A stretch of 64,000 nucleotides of DNA, taken from the NCBI GenBank assembly GCA_024345305.1, contig BRON01000007.1, positions 744,001 through 808,000 of the forward strand, in the 5' to 3' direction. Position numbers and translations under genes: made by a program. Source of the DNA: Mrakia gelida (taxonomy: Eukaryota; Basidiomycota; Tremellomycetes; Cystofilobasidiales; Mrakiaceae). The stretch's first letter is position 1, and every line of letters starts with the position of its first letter. A model generated the notes under the pieces. It had not been told where the DNA came from. It made no database searches and saw only the letters and a program-made list of their open reading frames with translations. Positions 46,796 to 58,392 of the stretch are shown here, one piece after another.

Positions 46796-48189
46796 TCACC
46801 CCCTCTCAGGAATCAACATCTTCCTATCCTCCAACACCTCGTACACACCCCTCCCTGCTCCACCCCTCCTCGCATCTTCGAAACTGGGAGGCAGTTCTTC
46901 CCTCCCTCTCCCACCTCCTTCAACACCAGTCGCTCTCCCTTTCCCTCTCCCTCTCCCCTCCCCTCCTCTCCCTCCTCGCTCCCCTCGTTGTTGTCCCTGT
47001 CCATAATTATACTCCACCGTCCCCAACACCACCCCCTCCCCTTCATCCCACCTCCTGATCTCGTTCCCGTACCCCTGGTCCTCCTCCTTGGGCGTCGCCC
47101 ATCGGACCTCTTCTTCGAACGAGGAGGGAGAACGTCGCTCTCCAGGCGAGTCGTCGTTGGAGAGGTACTCCTTGCTCCCCGCGAGGGAAGAGGACTCTTC
47201 CTTGATGGATCCGAGGAGGAGACCTCGAGTGCTTTTGCTCTTCCCAGCTGAGTTGGGTTGGTGCGAGAGGGAGGAGTACGCCGAGTTTGAGGTGGGTTCG
47301 GGATGAGAGGACGAAGACGAGCTTGGTCGATTTCGTTGAAGACCGGAGGAAGAGGAGGGTTTGGCTTTGGAGGATTTCGATCTTCTCCAGAAGGTGAACG
47401 CTATGGCAGCGAGGACGAGGAGGGAAACGACGACGAGGATTCCGATGAGGGCGGATTGGTTGAGTTTCTTGGGGTCTGAGGAGGCTGGGGAGGAGGAGGA
47501 AGAGGCGGTTGGGAGGGAGGAGGAAGCGAGAGGAGCGGTGCCGGATTGGAGGACGGGCGGGTTAACTGAGGGGTTTGCTAGTGGTTTGAGAGTTTGAGTA
47601 GGAGGAGGGGAACCGGCGGTGTTGGTGTTCTGGTTTTGAGGGAGTCTGTTAGCAAGAAGGAAGGAGGAGGAGAGGGAAGGGAGGAGGGAAGGTCAGCTCA
47701 GGACGAACGAAGCTCAACCCGATCGCGAGAGCCGACGGAAAGGAGGGAGAGACGGGACGACTCACGGGCTCATCTTCTCTATCCTTGAGGGTTTTGAGAT
47801 CTTCTTGTCCTCGCTGCAGTCGTGAGTTCTACAAGGGAAGACGGTGAAGGAAAGGGAGGAGGGTGACTGTTCGAGGAAAGAAGGAAGCGATGCTCGGGTT
47901 CACACCTCCTCGACGAGTGCGCCTCTTTTTCTGGACCTGTGTTCTCAGGAACGGGACCGAAAGAGCAGGACGAAGAGAGAAGATCTTCCTCCGTCGAGTG
48001 GAGCGACTTCGAGAGCGGAGAAAGAGCTTTGAAGAAAAGCATGTTCGCCAAAGAGAGAGGAATCCAGAGGAGGAGAAAAGGTGACGAAAGAACGAACCGC
48101 CTCGCGTCAACTTCACCTCCTCGTCGTTTCCTTCCCTCGTTCCTCGAAGCAAGCTGGGTCATCAAGAGCATAGGCAAAGGTAGGAGCAT
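46796..48189 (-). CDS. Single-pass membrane protein, Ser/Thr/Pro-rich
   Basis: Not recognised. Exons 48098-48189, 47906-47936, 47766-47828, 46796-47629 (339 aa). A short N-terminal part (MLLPLPMLLMTQLA, weak as a signal peptide), a charged middle (LQRGQEDLKTLKDREDEP), a Pro/Ser/Thr-rich stretch, then one clear transmembrane helix (SALIGILVVVSLLVLAAIAF) followed by WRRSKSSK, placing the Ser/Gly/Glu-rich C-terminal half in the cytosol. This resembles fungal Mid2/Wsc-like surface proteins in layout only; there is no cysteine-rich head. It lies directly downstream of the kelch gene, same strand, 150 bp away, but the kelch frame stops cleanly, so I keep them separate. Confidence 0.6.
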
Positions 48190-48339
48190 GAGAAAGGAGG
48201 GTATCGAAGCGAGCGTAGGGTAAGGGAAGAAAGCGATTCCGAGGGGTGGCGTGTACGAGCGAAGCGAAGAAAGAAAAGCAAGAGCGAAGAGAGGAGACGG
48301 GACGTGAAAGGATGGGCGTGAGCGGGGTGGTCGTTGCTG

Positions 48340-51242
48340 CTAGTCGTTGAGGTGGATCATGACGGGTGGGAGGAAGGCCAGTCCAGCTGATGAGTGGGCG
48401 AGAGAGAAGAAGGGGCAGTCAGATCGAGCAAAAACGAGAGAGGGAAGAGGAAGAGGAGGAGACAACGCGTCGAAGATGCGAACTCGAAATGGACTGACCT
48501 GACGCGCCGAGATCGATGGTCCACATGTCCTGCGAGGGAAAGAGTAGGAAATGAAAGGATCGGTCAGCAAAGAGAGTACGGAGAGGCGGAAGGGTCGACA
48601 CTCACAGAGAAGAACGTCGTCTCGTCGCTTCCTCCCAAAACAAAGATCCTCCCATCCGCGAACGTCGACGAGTGATAGCCTCGACCTGGGTAGAGGTTAC
48701 CAGCGAGGTGTTTCGTCGTCCATTTCTTCCGGCCTGTGAAGAACGGTGTGGTCAGTAATTGAAGAACGAAGGCGAGAGAGAGAAGCAAGGACCCACGAAG
48801 ATCGAAGCACAGAATGTCCGAGTGATACTGCTTCGAATCGTGTCCTCCAACGACGAAGAGGAGGTTTCCGATAACCATAGCTGCGTGGTAGGCTCGTTTC
48901 CGAGAGCGAGATGGGTCGGGAGGAGGAGAGATGTTGTGCCAGACTTTCGTTTCTGCGAGGCAGGGAGAGGAAGCGAAGGAGGGTCAGCTTCAGCGACGCG
49001 ACGGCAACGGCGAAGAAGGCGAAGAGAAACTCACTGAGGTCCAGAACCTCCACCGTGTCGAACGTCTTCTGACCGTTCCCTCCACCAAAGATGACCAGCT
49101 TCCCATCGACGACGTGACCGCTGTGGTATCCTCTGCGATCCGGCACAGGACCTCGTTTCGAGACCTCTCCTCCAGTCTCTCCGTTCTCGTCTCTCGCTGG
49201 AGGCGAGAGGATTTCCCTCCACGAGAGAGTAGCCGTATCGAAAATCCAGGTATCATTGAGAGCCGTGTGGCCGTCTCCTCCTCCAAAGATGACGAGTGAA
49301 GAGGGTGCGAGGAAGGACGCGGAGTGAGCTCGACGAGGGACGGGTTGAGGGGAGGAAAGGTCGAGTTTCGGGAGGGACCAGGTGTGGGTGACTGAGGGAG
49401 GAGCAGTGAGGAGAAGTTAGAGAGGATAAAGGGACTGCTTTAGATGAAAGCTCGAAGGGGATAAAGGACTGGTCGAAGAGGACGAACGAGTGTTGAACGC
49501 GAACATGTCGGCCTGAGAAAGCGAAAGAAGACGTCTCAGCTCGAGGTATGCAACGACTCGAGATTCACTACCAAACTCACCGAGTAAGTCATCTCGTCTC
49601 CTCCTCCGAAGACCCAAATCGTGTGACCCATCGCCGTCGAAGTGTGAGCTCGTATCGGCGGAGGAGAGTCTCCTTTGACGTCCTTCAGCTGATCCCATCG
49701 CATCGTGTCTGTTCAACGTTTATGCGAGCGGGGAAATGTCAACATCAGCCTTCTGCTTTCCTCAGATTCGTCTTTCTCGGAGTAAAGAAACGGGGAAGGG
49801 ACGGAAAGGAAAGAGCTCACGAATGTTGAAGGTCGCGACTCCTCCAAAGCACCCTCCTTTCGAGCTTGACGCCCCTCCGATGACATAGATCTTGTCTCCC
49901 ACCAGAGTCGAGGTATGAGCCTTCAAGACCGGCGGAGGGAATCCATACATGGGAGTCAACGAGCAGTACAGAGCTGGGTCGAGGGAGGGAGGGACGAAGG
50001 AAAGGTCAGCTCGGCTCAGCTCGGTCGTGTGAGCTCGCTCGTTTCCCTTCCCGTCTCCGAACCAGAGACACACTCACAGCTCGTCTTCGCCACCGGCACA
50101 TCCTTACTCCCAGGATGGTTCCAAGGCACTATCGGCTCCTTGATCTGCTTGGGCATGACGGGTTTCCTAGCAGGTTTCGGAGAGGGTTGAGCTCCTCCTG
50201 CTTGGTCGAGTCGAGAGGAGCGAGATGATCTGATGGACGACGTGGGAGCTGGACCTGACCGAAGGTTGGAGGATGATGATGAAGGTGGGATGCGTGATGA
50301 TGAGTTGAGGGTTGATATGGAAGGGGAAGAGGAGTGTTGAGGTTGGGAAGAGGTGAGGGAAGGAGGGTTGGGCAAAGCGGGCATGGTTGAGCTCGAGGTT
50401 GAGGCTGAGCTCTCTGGGAGGCCTGAGGATGTGCTGAAGGTCGATTCTGACACTGAGCGGATTGAGGGGTTGGGTCGAGAGAAGGCTGAAGCGAGTTCTG
50501 GGGGAGCTGGAAACATAAATGGCTTGTCAGAAGCGTCCAGATGGGGAACGGGAGGGGAGGAGGACGAACTGGGGAGCGTTCGGCTCGTGCCCTGAAAAAC
50601 AACACCACTAACGTCAACATCGAGCTCGCAAGCTACATCAGAATAACCATCGGATTGAGGAGTACGTACTGATGCTGCTCTTGGGTGTAGAGATGTTGAT
50701 GGAGCTGGTTGAAAGGGACGAAGAAGCGAGCTAGATCAGTGTCTGAGCTCGAGAGAGAGGGGCTCTCTGACTCCTTCCCTCCTTCACACTTTCACCTTCG
50801 TTTTTGCAGATCAACCTTCTTTCCCTCCAAACCATCACCATCCCAAATCGAACTCACGCTTACTACTCCCAACCGCCATGCTCCTTACGCTCCTCCTATC
50901 GTCGTCCTCCTCCTGCTGAGCTCTCGCCAACTCTCTCTCCAGTTCTCCTGAGCTCGTCATTCTTCTCGCACGAAACCGAGGTCGCTGCTGGTACTCGCTC
51001 GCTGTTCGTCGCTCCTCAGGGATGTTGGGATGCAGGTGGTTGAAGCTAGGGAGTCGGGGAAGGGGTGGGAGAGCGTTCGTTGGCGGTGGTTGTGGAAGTT
51101 GGCGGAACGAAGGCAGGGGAGGAGCAGGAGGGAACCGTCGAGACGAGCTCACGCTCCGGGCGGAGAGAATCGAAGAGCGAGAGCTCTCCTGCTGAGCTGA
51201 AGGAGACCTGGGATCGATTTCGCGTCTTCGTGGTGAGTCCAT
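48340..51242 (-). CDS. Kelch-repeat protein (six blades)
   Basis: Eleven exons: 50858-51242, 50670-50704, 50078-50591, 49821-49973, 49581-49708, 49488-49512, 49035-49391, 48797-48952, 48606-48733, 48499-48529, 48340-48386 (652 aa). The first 320 residues are disordered, Ser/Pro-rich. The C-terminal half has six kelch motifs, each with the double glycine and a preceding RxxHT/YHS: IYVIGGASS, IWVFGGGDE, LVIFGGGDG, LVIFGGGNG, LFVVGGHDS, IFVLGGSDE, and tryptophans 20-25 residues later (MRWDQL, HTWSLP, LSWREI, KVWHNI, KKWTTK). This predicts a six-bladed propeller. Fungal relatives act in polarity or signalling (Tea1, Ral2, Kel1 types), but the exact orthologue is unclear. Confidence 0.85.
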
Positions 51243-52218
51243 GGCGGTTGGAGATGAAAAGGACTAGAGGGTTGGGAGTGGTTGCTCGACGGAGCAGCAG
51301 CGAGAGAGGGAGATCTGGAGGAGGGGGGGTTGGTTGGTTGGTCGGGAGGGGAACGAGGGTCGCTCTCCCCTCCTGGATTCATCTTTCTTCTTTCTTTGGA
51401 AAACTCCGACTCCATCCTGAGGAGAAGATGAGGCGTCTGCGAAAGTTCTGGGGGCTCAAGACAACTCAAGAGGTCAAGGAAGCTGGGGACGATCGTTCGA
51501 GGGAGGATTGAGCTTCGAAGTCGCGAGAAGCTGAGAGGGACCGAGCTCGAAGGATGCTTGGTTCTGAGCAGGGCTTGGTAGAGCTTGGAAGTCTCCGTCG
51601 GAGTTTCAGTGAGTCTGTTTGGTGCAGGAGCCTCGACGAAGAGCGTTTCGCTGACCGTTTCTTCTCTGTCCTCGACGCGTCTTGCTCGTCTCAAGTCGCG
51701 TCCTCCTCCAGCTCGTTGAACTCTTCCCTCGACCAGGACCAGCGTTCTGCGAGAACCACCATCTCTCGCCTTGCTGCCCTTCGTCCTAGAGGTGAGTGCC
51801 TTCCAACTGATTCCCTCTCAGCTAGAGAGAACGTTGGTTCTGTCGGTACAACTTCTGCTGATCTCGCTCGACCTGCAACCCCTGCCGAAGCGTCGCTCAT
51901 AATCTCGACTACGGTTTTAATCTCTCGGCAGAGCTGAACCCTTCCTTCCTTTCTCTGCATATTTGCCTCTCTTTGAAGCAGACACAGAAGAACGCAACTG
52001 GCTTCCCTCTTAGCCCTCCTCGCCGTGCATGGGAAGTCGGCGCGTCGGCTTGCGTTTCTCTCGGTCTCTTATCTCTCCCTCGTTCGATTAACACTTGGTC
52101 TTCCCCTCTTCGCCTTCTGCCGTAAACACAGGTCCTTGGGCTGACCTTCCTTCTCTTTCACCTCCCTCTCATTTCACCTTTCTTCCCTCCAAACCACCAC
52201 CCTCTCGCCTCGTCCAAA
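51243..52218. other. Divergent spacer kelch gene / small orphan
   Basis: Promoter region of the kelch gene and of the gene at 52219. GACGCGTC near 51675. A + strand frame from ATG 51554 (127 codons, Ser-rich) is open but has no supporting feature, so it is not called. Confidence 0.4.
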
Positions 52219-52855
52219 ATGCGCTCTTTCTTCTCTCGTTTCCTCCCCCCCTCTCAACCCCATCCCACTCTCACTCTTCCCTCCCCTCCCAGAGGTCAAC
52301 ATTCGTCCTCCCGTCCAACCCTCGTCGTTTCGACCTCTTCTCCCTACCCTCCTGGCTTCAAACCGACGCGCACCTTCAGCTCTGGATCAGGGATCTCGTC
52401 TTCGTCCTCCTCTCGCAGAGCAGCCGCCGCGGAGAGGAAGGATCGCATTCAGTGGTTGGAGAGAGCTATCAGGGAGGATGCAGCTGCTGAAAGGGAGGTG
52501 TTGATGGGGAGAAGGTCAGCGAGCGAGAGGTGGGGAGTGCAGCCTGACAGGAGCGGAGAAGACGACGACGCGAGGTCAGTTTCGAGCTCTTCTCTTCATT
52601 CCCTCGCTCTCGAGGAAGATCTCTCGCTGACTGATTCTCTCATCTCTTTCCGCATCTACTAGGAATCTGTCAGCTTCGCTTCCTTCCCTCTCCGGGGACC
52701 ATAGGAGGGGGAGGGACCTCGGAGAGAAGCTCGCAGTTGATGCCTCGGTTGAACTCGAAGCGGTTCAACACTCGTCGGAGCTGGGTTTCTACCAGAAACG
52801 TCCTTTGGGAGCTGCAGGGTTGATTAGAAGGAGTAGCTCGACGGGGAAGATGTGA
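52219..52855 (+). CDS. Hypothetical Ser-rich protein with short coiled coil
   Basis: Not recognised. Exons 52219-52574 and 52663-52855 (182 aa) with a GTCAGT donor, a CTGAC branch site and a CTAG acceptor. The N-terminal half is Pro/Ser-rich (MRSFFSRFLPPSQPHP), followed by a charged helix (AAAAERKDRIQWLERAIRED) likely to form a coiled coil, then Ser-rich sequence ending STGKM. The first of three small + strand genes of similar design; possible relationship to the next gene through the helix is only suggestive. Confidence 0.5.
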
Positions 52856-53583
52856 TGTCAGTCCTGCTCGTACGTTCTTCTGCAGAGCAGACGAGGGTCG
52901 CGACTCGGTCAAGGATCAGTCTCGACTTTCGAGAAAAGCGAAAGCAGGAGCTCAAGTCGGCCGATGAAGAGAACGAGAAGGATTTCCTCGAGCTTTCTAG
53001 CTGACACCGTGCCTGATTTATCTGTCAGAGAGTTATTTACTGCAGGCTAGAAGGGACGAGTGAGGTCGGATCCGACAGGACTGCGTCCGAAGAACGACGA
53101 CGCGTTCGACCTCGGACTGCTCGCAGCTCGTTCGACGCGGCTTCTTTCTCTCTCCCTCTCAAGACGCGACGTCTCAACGACAAGACCTCTCAGAGACGAT
53201 GATCCTTCGAAGAAATGATGCGGTCTCAGAAGGGAGAAGATGCTCTTGGGCCGAGTAGCGCCACGAAACTCGACTCACGAGATCGAGAGACACGTTTCGT
53301 TTCGTCTTCGGTCCGCCCTCTCTGTTGTCGACTTCAACCATCATTCCCTTCCCCTTTCCACTTGCTCAGACTTTCCCTCGCATATCAGTGAGTCTCCTCA
53401 GCTGCTCCGTCTTCTCGCTCAGCTGCAGTCCGTGTGCTTTGGCGTCGAAGGCAAGGCAGGCGTCGAATTGAACGTGCGAGCTCACACTTTCTTCCCTCCT
53501 TCCTTCTCTTCTCTTTTGCTTCCTGAAGCTCACCACCTCCTCCCACTACATCTTTCCTATCCCCGCTCCGACCCCTCAGCTTC
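52856..53583. other. Spacer
   Basis: No gene supported. Contains AT-richer 3' flank near 53020-53045 and a C/T-rich leader before 53584. Confidence 0.4.
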
Positions 53584-53932
53584 ATGTCCTCATCACCATC
53601 GCTACTCGCCATGATCTTCCTTCGTCGACGCTCGTCGGAAACCTCCTCGTCTTCCTCCTCCTCCCTCTCTGCTCGCGAAGCAAAAATCGCCCGGCTGGAG
53701 GAAGCTCTGAGAGGTGAAGCTCGCAAACAAAAGGAGCAAGAGATCGTGGAAGAGTTCTCGGAACTGCTGAGAGAGCAGGAGACTCCTCCGCCAGTCTACG
53801 ACTCGGTTGAGAACTGGAGACGAAGTGAGTCGACGGGGACACCCTTGGCCCTTTGCTCCCTTTCGCGAACGAGAACCGAAGCTGACCCGAGCCTGGCTCT
53901 TCTTCCTCTGTTCGCTCGATGCAGGTTTATGA
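53584..53932 (+). CDS. Small hypothetical coiled-coil protein
   Basis: Not recognised. Exons 53584-53824 and 53925-53932 (82 aa). Ser-rich start, then a strongly helical charged stretch (AREAKIARLEEALRGEARKQ, KEQEIVEEFSELLREQE) and PPPVYDSVENWRRSL at the end. The intron has a GTGAGT donor, GCTGACC branch region and GCAG acceptor; the terminal coding exon is only 8 nt. An internal ATG at 53611 is an alternative start. Confidence 0.5.
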
Positions 53933-54371
53933 AGGGACGGCTCGGTCGTCTGTACTAGTATAGCAAGAGGAGCGGGAGGGGGCGATGAGTGAGTAGAAGT
54001 ACGACAGATAGGTTTCGGAATTGGTCCTCGAATCATGGGTGGCTTTTCTTCTTCTCTCGCCGTGTCTTCCTTTTCGAGACAGAACTCTCTCATCTCTTCT
54101 CTCGCACTTCTTCCTTCCTTTTTCTCATCCGCTCATCTCGCGCGAGGAGCTAGAGCGGAGGAGGTAGATGAATCAACTGAGAAAGTGGTCAGGGGTCTCG
54201 ACGCAGTTTCGAGCGGACTTGGTTTCAGAACTCGTTGACTCCTTTCCCTTTTGTTGAGCTCGTTTGTTCCTTCCTTACTCCCTCCTTCCACTCAACTACA
54301 TCAACCACTAGCCCTCGCTCAACCCATTCACCTTCGACTTCACCCTCCTACCCTCTCAACCTTCACACCGA
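53933..54371. other. Spacer
   Basis: 3' flank of the small coiled-coil gene and leader of the next. Nothing else supported. Confidence 0.45.
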
Positions 54372-55299
54372 ATGCCCGACGAAGCAGTCGAAGCAGCGTA
54401 CGCGAGACGACCTCATCTCGAACCTCCCTCCAACCACCTCGCTTCCCTCCTCGGCGACAGAGCCAGCGTCACCTACGAGCCTTCTATATCCGGTCAGACT
54501 CGACGAGTCTTCGAGCGCAAGGAGCCACCCAAGACGTCGTGGTGGGGAGGAGGAGGAGGAGGAGGAGGGTCGAGTGGGTCGAAGTCGGGAGCATCGAAGG
54601 TCAAGAAGGACTGGGAGAAGGAGCAGCGTCGTCTCGCGAAGGAGTACGAGAAGGAGCAGAAGCGACTGTTGGAGGAGCAGGAGCAGGCTTGGAAGAGGTA
54701 CTATAAGCAGAAGGCGGCTTTGGATCGAGAGGAGAGGAAGAAACAAGGAGCGACGGAGAAGCAGTTGAGGGTGTTGGAGAAGGAGGATCAGAAGCGAGCC
54801 GAGGCTGCGAGGAAGCAACTGGAGAAGGAACAGAGGGAGGAGAGTCTGAGGCAGACGTTTGGGCTGAGACCTCCGGAATCTCAGACGGTCGTTGCTCCTG
54901 TGAGTCGACGCGTCGTCGTTCTCCGTTGTTCGCCATTTGTCGATTCGAAGCTGACCCCGTCTCTCAACTCCCACCCTCTCCCACTTCTACCAGACCCTGT
55001 ACTCCTTCTCACAACCCACCGCTCCCAAACAATCCTTCTTCCGCTCGTCTCTCAAGCCTCCCAAACGACCTCAACTTCTCAAACCTCCTCCCACCATCCC
55101 CGTCAAAGGCGCGTCCAAATCCACCGCGACGGCTTCCAAGTCCTCGCCATTCATCACCAGTCGAGTCGTAGACTCTCAGACCCAAGCACGAGTCTTCCCT
55201 GGGATGTCCCGAGCTGCTGCGTACGCGATCATGAGTTTGGAGGAGGAGGACGCGAAGGCGAGGGGAGTTCCAGGATGGAGAGACTCGGGGTGGAGATGA
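54372..55299 (+). CDS. Hypothetical coiled-coil protein
   Basis: Not recognised. Exons 54372-54899 and 54994-55299 (277 aa). The N-terminus (MPDEAVEAAYARRPHLEPPS) is followed by a Gly-rich linker (TSWWGGGGGGGGSS) and a long Lys/Glu/Gln-rich helix of about 90 residues (KDWEKEQRRLAKEYEKEQKR and onward), a very likely coiled coil. After the intron comes a basic Pro/Ser-rich region and a compact C-terminus (SRAAAYAIMSLEEEDAKARG) ending GWRDSGWR. Regular splice signals and codon phase support a real gene. Confidence 0.65.
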
Positions 55300-57041
55300 G
55301 CGTCCAGTGTTTAGTACTTAGAGCTATGTTCGATTCTCGTGCTCGACTGAGGGATTTGAAGGGATGAGAGCAGGGAGAGAAAACCTGAGCTTTCGACGCG
55401 ACGCGTCCATCTCTCGAGGCTCGAAGCGAGCAAGAACGGGACGAAGCGAGAGGTCCGCTGAAGAGCGTATAAACTGTAGCGAGAAAGCCGTCATCAAATT
55501 GGACGGCACCGACGCTGATACGTTCACAGACAGACAAGTAGCTCGCGAGGCAAAGATCTCCCCTCAGCCTTCTCCGTCTCGAAAGAGAGAACACGAGGAA
55601 GCTGAAACGAGAGCCGGCACGCCTGACCGAAGCCCAATCAGGATCTACGTCCCTCTCGAGCCCCACTCTGAACGTCCGACCTCCCGTCTTTCTGGCTTTA
55701 CCAAGGACGAGAAACGACAACGCCCAACGCCTCGCGTTCGCAAGCGTCGTCGCCGAAGAAGCTCGGGAGGGTGAAACTAGTAGCAGCCGGCTTTCCACCC
55801 CCATCACTCCCAAGCCCGACCGAGGATTGCTCGATCAGGGAAGTGCGATGCGATGAAGCAAAGCGCACGTACGAGGGAGGAGTAGATCCGCCATCAACCC
55901 CTCTCGAGGGAGGGGTCTTCCTCAGCAGAGCCTCTTCTTCTTCTTCTCTGCTCGACGCGAAATGGTCCATCCGGGTTGTAACACCGCGAGACGAGATTCT
56001 CGAGATAGATCAACTCCTTCCTCTGACCCTCCCTGGCTACGGGAGAGGGAGAGAGAGGGGATCCAGAGCACGAGAGATTCCCTGATGGACCGTAAGCTCC
56101 AACGGACTGCAGAACCAAGCATCCACTCCTTCCTCCCGCTAGGATTCTAGATGACGATGACGATAATGAGGACGACGGAGACGACGAGGAGACTGCGAAG
56201 GGAGAAGAAGGAGAGAGCTTGTAAGAGAGCGAGAGGGAGAGGAGAAGGAGGTTGACGTGGAAGGGAGATGGGAAGGTTGGGGCGAGGGAGGAGAGGGGAG
56301 GGAGAAGAGGGAGCGATGCAGGATGGGGTTCATCCCTGCGTGAGGACGGAGAACCCTGCTGACCGATACGATGCGACTACGACTGGGAGAGCGAGAAGAC
56401 GAGAAGCGAGACACTGATGGTCGGGAGAAGAAAGAAGGGAGGGAGCGAGGAAGACGAAGCTTCAAAGGGCGATTTCGACCTCGCTTCCCTTCCTCCCTCT
56501 CGACGACCAGCAGCCAGGTTTTCCCCTTCTCTCTTCGTCCCTAAACGGTGTACGAGCGACTGTCAGACGATTCTACAAGTGAAGTTCAGAGTGAGTCCCA
56601 AGCGAGAGTCGCTGCTCGTCGACGAAGGACCTCATCGTCGAACCGAGCTCACCATCTCCTCCCTTCCCCTCCCTCTCTCCCGTTCCCTTCACCCCAACCC
56701 TCGTCGCTCCCAGACCCCTTCGAAGATCACGATCGCAGCATCAGGCGTTCTTTCCTTAATTCCTCGTGAGTCGGCCATCTCTCTTCTTCCGGTCGAGCTC
56801 ACAGGGTCGAGCAAAGAGAGGAGGGAGGAGAGACTCGAGCTCACCGCTTCCCTCCCTCCCTCCCTTCTTCTTTTCCCTCTCCTCGCAGATCCATCTCGAG
56901 CTTTCAACCGAGTCCCTCATCATCCCCATCGAAACCGCTCCTATCACCCAGAAGTGTGAGCCCATATCCGTTTCGTTCGGAGACGGTGGAACTCACACGA
57001 GCTCACTCTTTCCCTCTCTTCTCCCTTCCAGCCCCATCGCC
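55300..57041. other. Long spacer upstream of F-box copy 4
   Basis: 1.7 kb. GACGCGTC near 55400. A 136-codon basic frame starts at ATG 55364, but nothing beyond openness supports it. Acceptor-like CTTCCAG just before 57031 suggests a 5' UTR intron of the F-box gene. Confidence 0.35.
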
Positions 57042-57888
57042 ATGCTCACCTCTTTCCCCAACGAGCTTCAATCCCACATCCTCTCCTACCTCCCTCGAAA
57101 GGACCTCACAGCCGTCGCTCGAGCCTCCCAGCATCTCCACGCCGTCGCGATCAGGATCCTCTACCTCAAGGTCGAGCTCAACTCACCAGCGAACCTCGAG
57201 TCCTTCTTCGTCCCTGGATCGATTCTTCCTCCCGGATCCGTCATCGCTACCAAGCACGCAAGCCTTAGGAGGGAGCATTGGGAGACGATCAAGGACCTCA
57301 CCATCAAATTCACCGACCATCTACCATTCCAGATCCCCAGAACTCTTCGAGACAGGCAACGAGGGCCTCTCCAGCTCGAGCGACTTCGCCTGTACGGAGA
57401 CCTCGCAGCCCTTCTTCCTCTTCTTCACTGGCTGAACCCAAAGCGCGTCGTTCTCTCCCATACACTCTCAATCTACGAGGTTGGAGGTCTCCGTTCTCTC
57501 ACCGGTCTCGGCGGATCCTGGACACGACTTCGAGAGGTCGGCGTTTCGCTCTGCATCTCGGGTGGACCACTCGGCTCCTTCTCACCTCCGACTTCCTTCC
57601 CCTTCGCAGAAGTCACCGACTTGACTGTGGAGCTTTTCTCCTATCACTACTCGTCCACTTCCGAGGAAAAGGGGGGAGACGAAGCTCTGGCTGTTGTTGT
57701 TCCAGCCTTCCCCCTTCCCAGCCCTGCGACGTCTTCGCGTCGTCGTCGAGGAAGAGAAGACGAAGAAGGCGGTGGAGTCTCTTATCAGGAACAGGAAGGG
57801 TACCGGACGCGATAGGTCGTTCTCTATTACGTTTGAGCTTGGGCAGGTGGCCAGATATGGGATCGTTGACGAGGTGGTGGGAGAGTGA
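57042..57888 (+). pseudogene. F-box-like gene, dispersed copy 4, with a frameshift
   Basis: Homologue of the array at 32518-35100, closest to unit 1 at the start (MLTSFPNELQSHILSYLPRK against SLLSIPNELQSGIFAILPRK) and sharing the VELNSPANLESFF and LLPLLHWLNPK regions with the others. The initial frame ends at 57815 with a low-quality Arg/Glu tail. Shifting by +1 near 57676-57700 restores a leucine-rich end (FPALRRLRVVVEEEKTKKAV) to a stop at 57888, matching unit 3 (CPRLEKVKVVV). An intron 57624-57713 with a poor GTGGAG donor could also repair the frame. Either it is a decayed copy, a sequence error, or it uses an atypical intron. Confidence 0.6.
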
Positions 57889-58392
57889 GTCGCCGGGAAG
57901 TTGGACGCGTCGAGGTCGTTTTGCTTTCGTTACTACTTGCCTGTCTTTGTGTACAATCCTATGGTCTGTACGCTCATACATCGCATCGGGAACTATCGGC
58001 TTGCTCTTCGTGTCTCTCGAAACTAAGGCGTCGAAGACCAGCAGAAGACGCGTCGAAAGCTCGTTCTTTTCTCTCGTCTCGACGTCGTCGAGCTCTTCAT
58101 CTCCTTCCTCCCTTCAACTTCCCTTTCCCCTCAACGAGTCATCCACAAACGCGATATCTACCTTGCTGCGTGTTCTTTCGAGTCCGAGAAAGATGATTTG
58201 TGTTTCGTTGCGACATGAATCGTAAAAGAAGAAGAGCGAAAAGCGAAAGACACAACAAAAGAACGGGCGACCTTCCAAACCTCCTGGATCCTCCAAACCC
58301 TAAGACTCTACGTTCCCTCCCAAAATAGCCAGAACGAGCGAGCCACCCCCTTTACGAACATCCAACCCGAGCGAGAGTCCTACGAGACTACT
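57889..58392. other. Spacer before H2B 3' end
   Basis: Two GACGCGTC palindromes near 57904 and 58047. No gene supported. Confidence 0.45.

Larger units (their letters stand above)
1035..58054. repeat. Dispersed GACGCGTC palindrome, about 34 copies
   Basis: I counted 34 copies of this 8-bp palindrome across the window, for example at about 1035, 1374, 8997, 17424, 19067, 24371, 28094, 37840, 44645, 51675, 54907 and 58047. Most lie in introns or spacers, few in exons (46600 is one). One to three would be expected by chance. The core ACGCGT equals the MluI cell-cycle box, but intronic placement argues against a simple promoter role. Confidence 0.75.

Noticed and set aside
46796..51242. Kelch protein and downstream membrane protein as one fused gene
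   Set aside because: The kelch frame ends at a clean stop (48340-48342) after good splice sites, and the membrane protein has its own ATG and in-phase exons.
51554..51937. Possible small Ser-rich gene
   Set aside because: Open frame only, with no motif, coiled coil or convincing splice structure.
55364..55774. 136-codon basic open frame
   Set aside because: Arg/Ser/Glu-rich frames of this size arise by chance in this GC-rich sequence; no further support.
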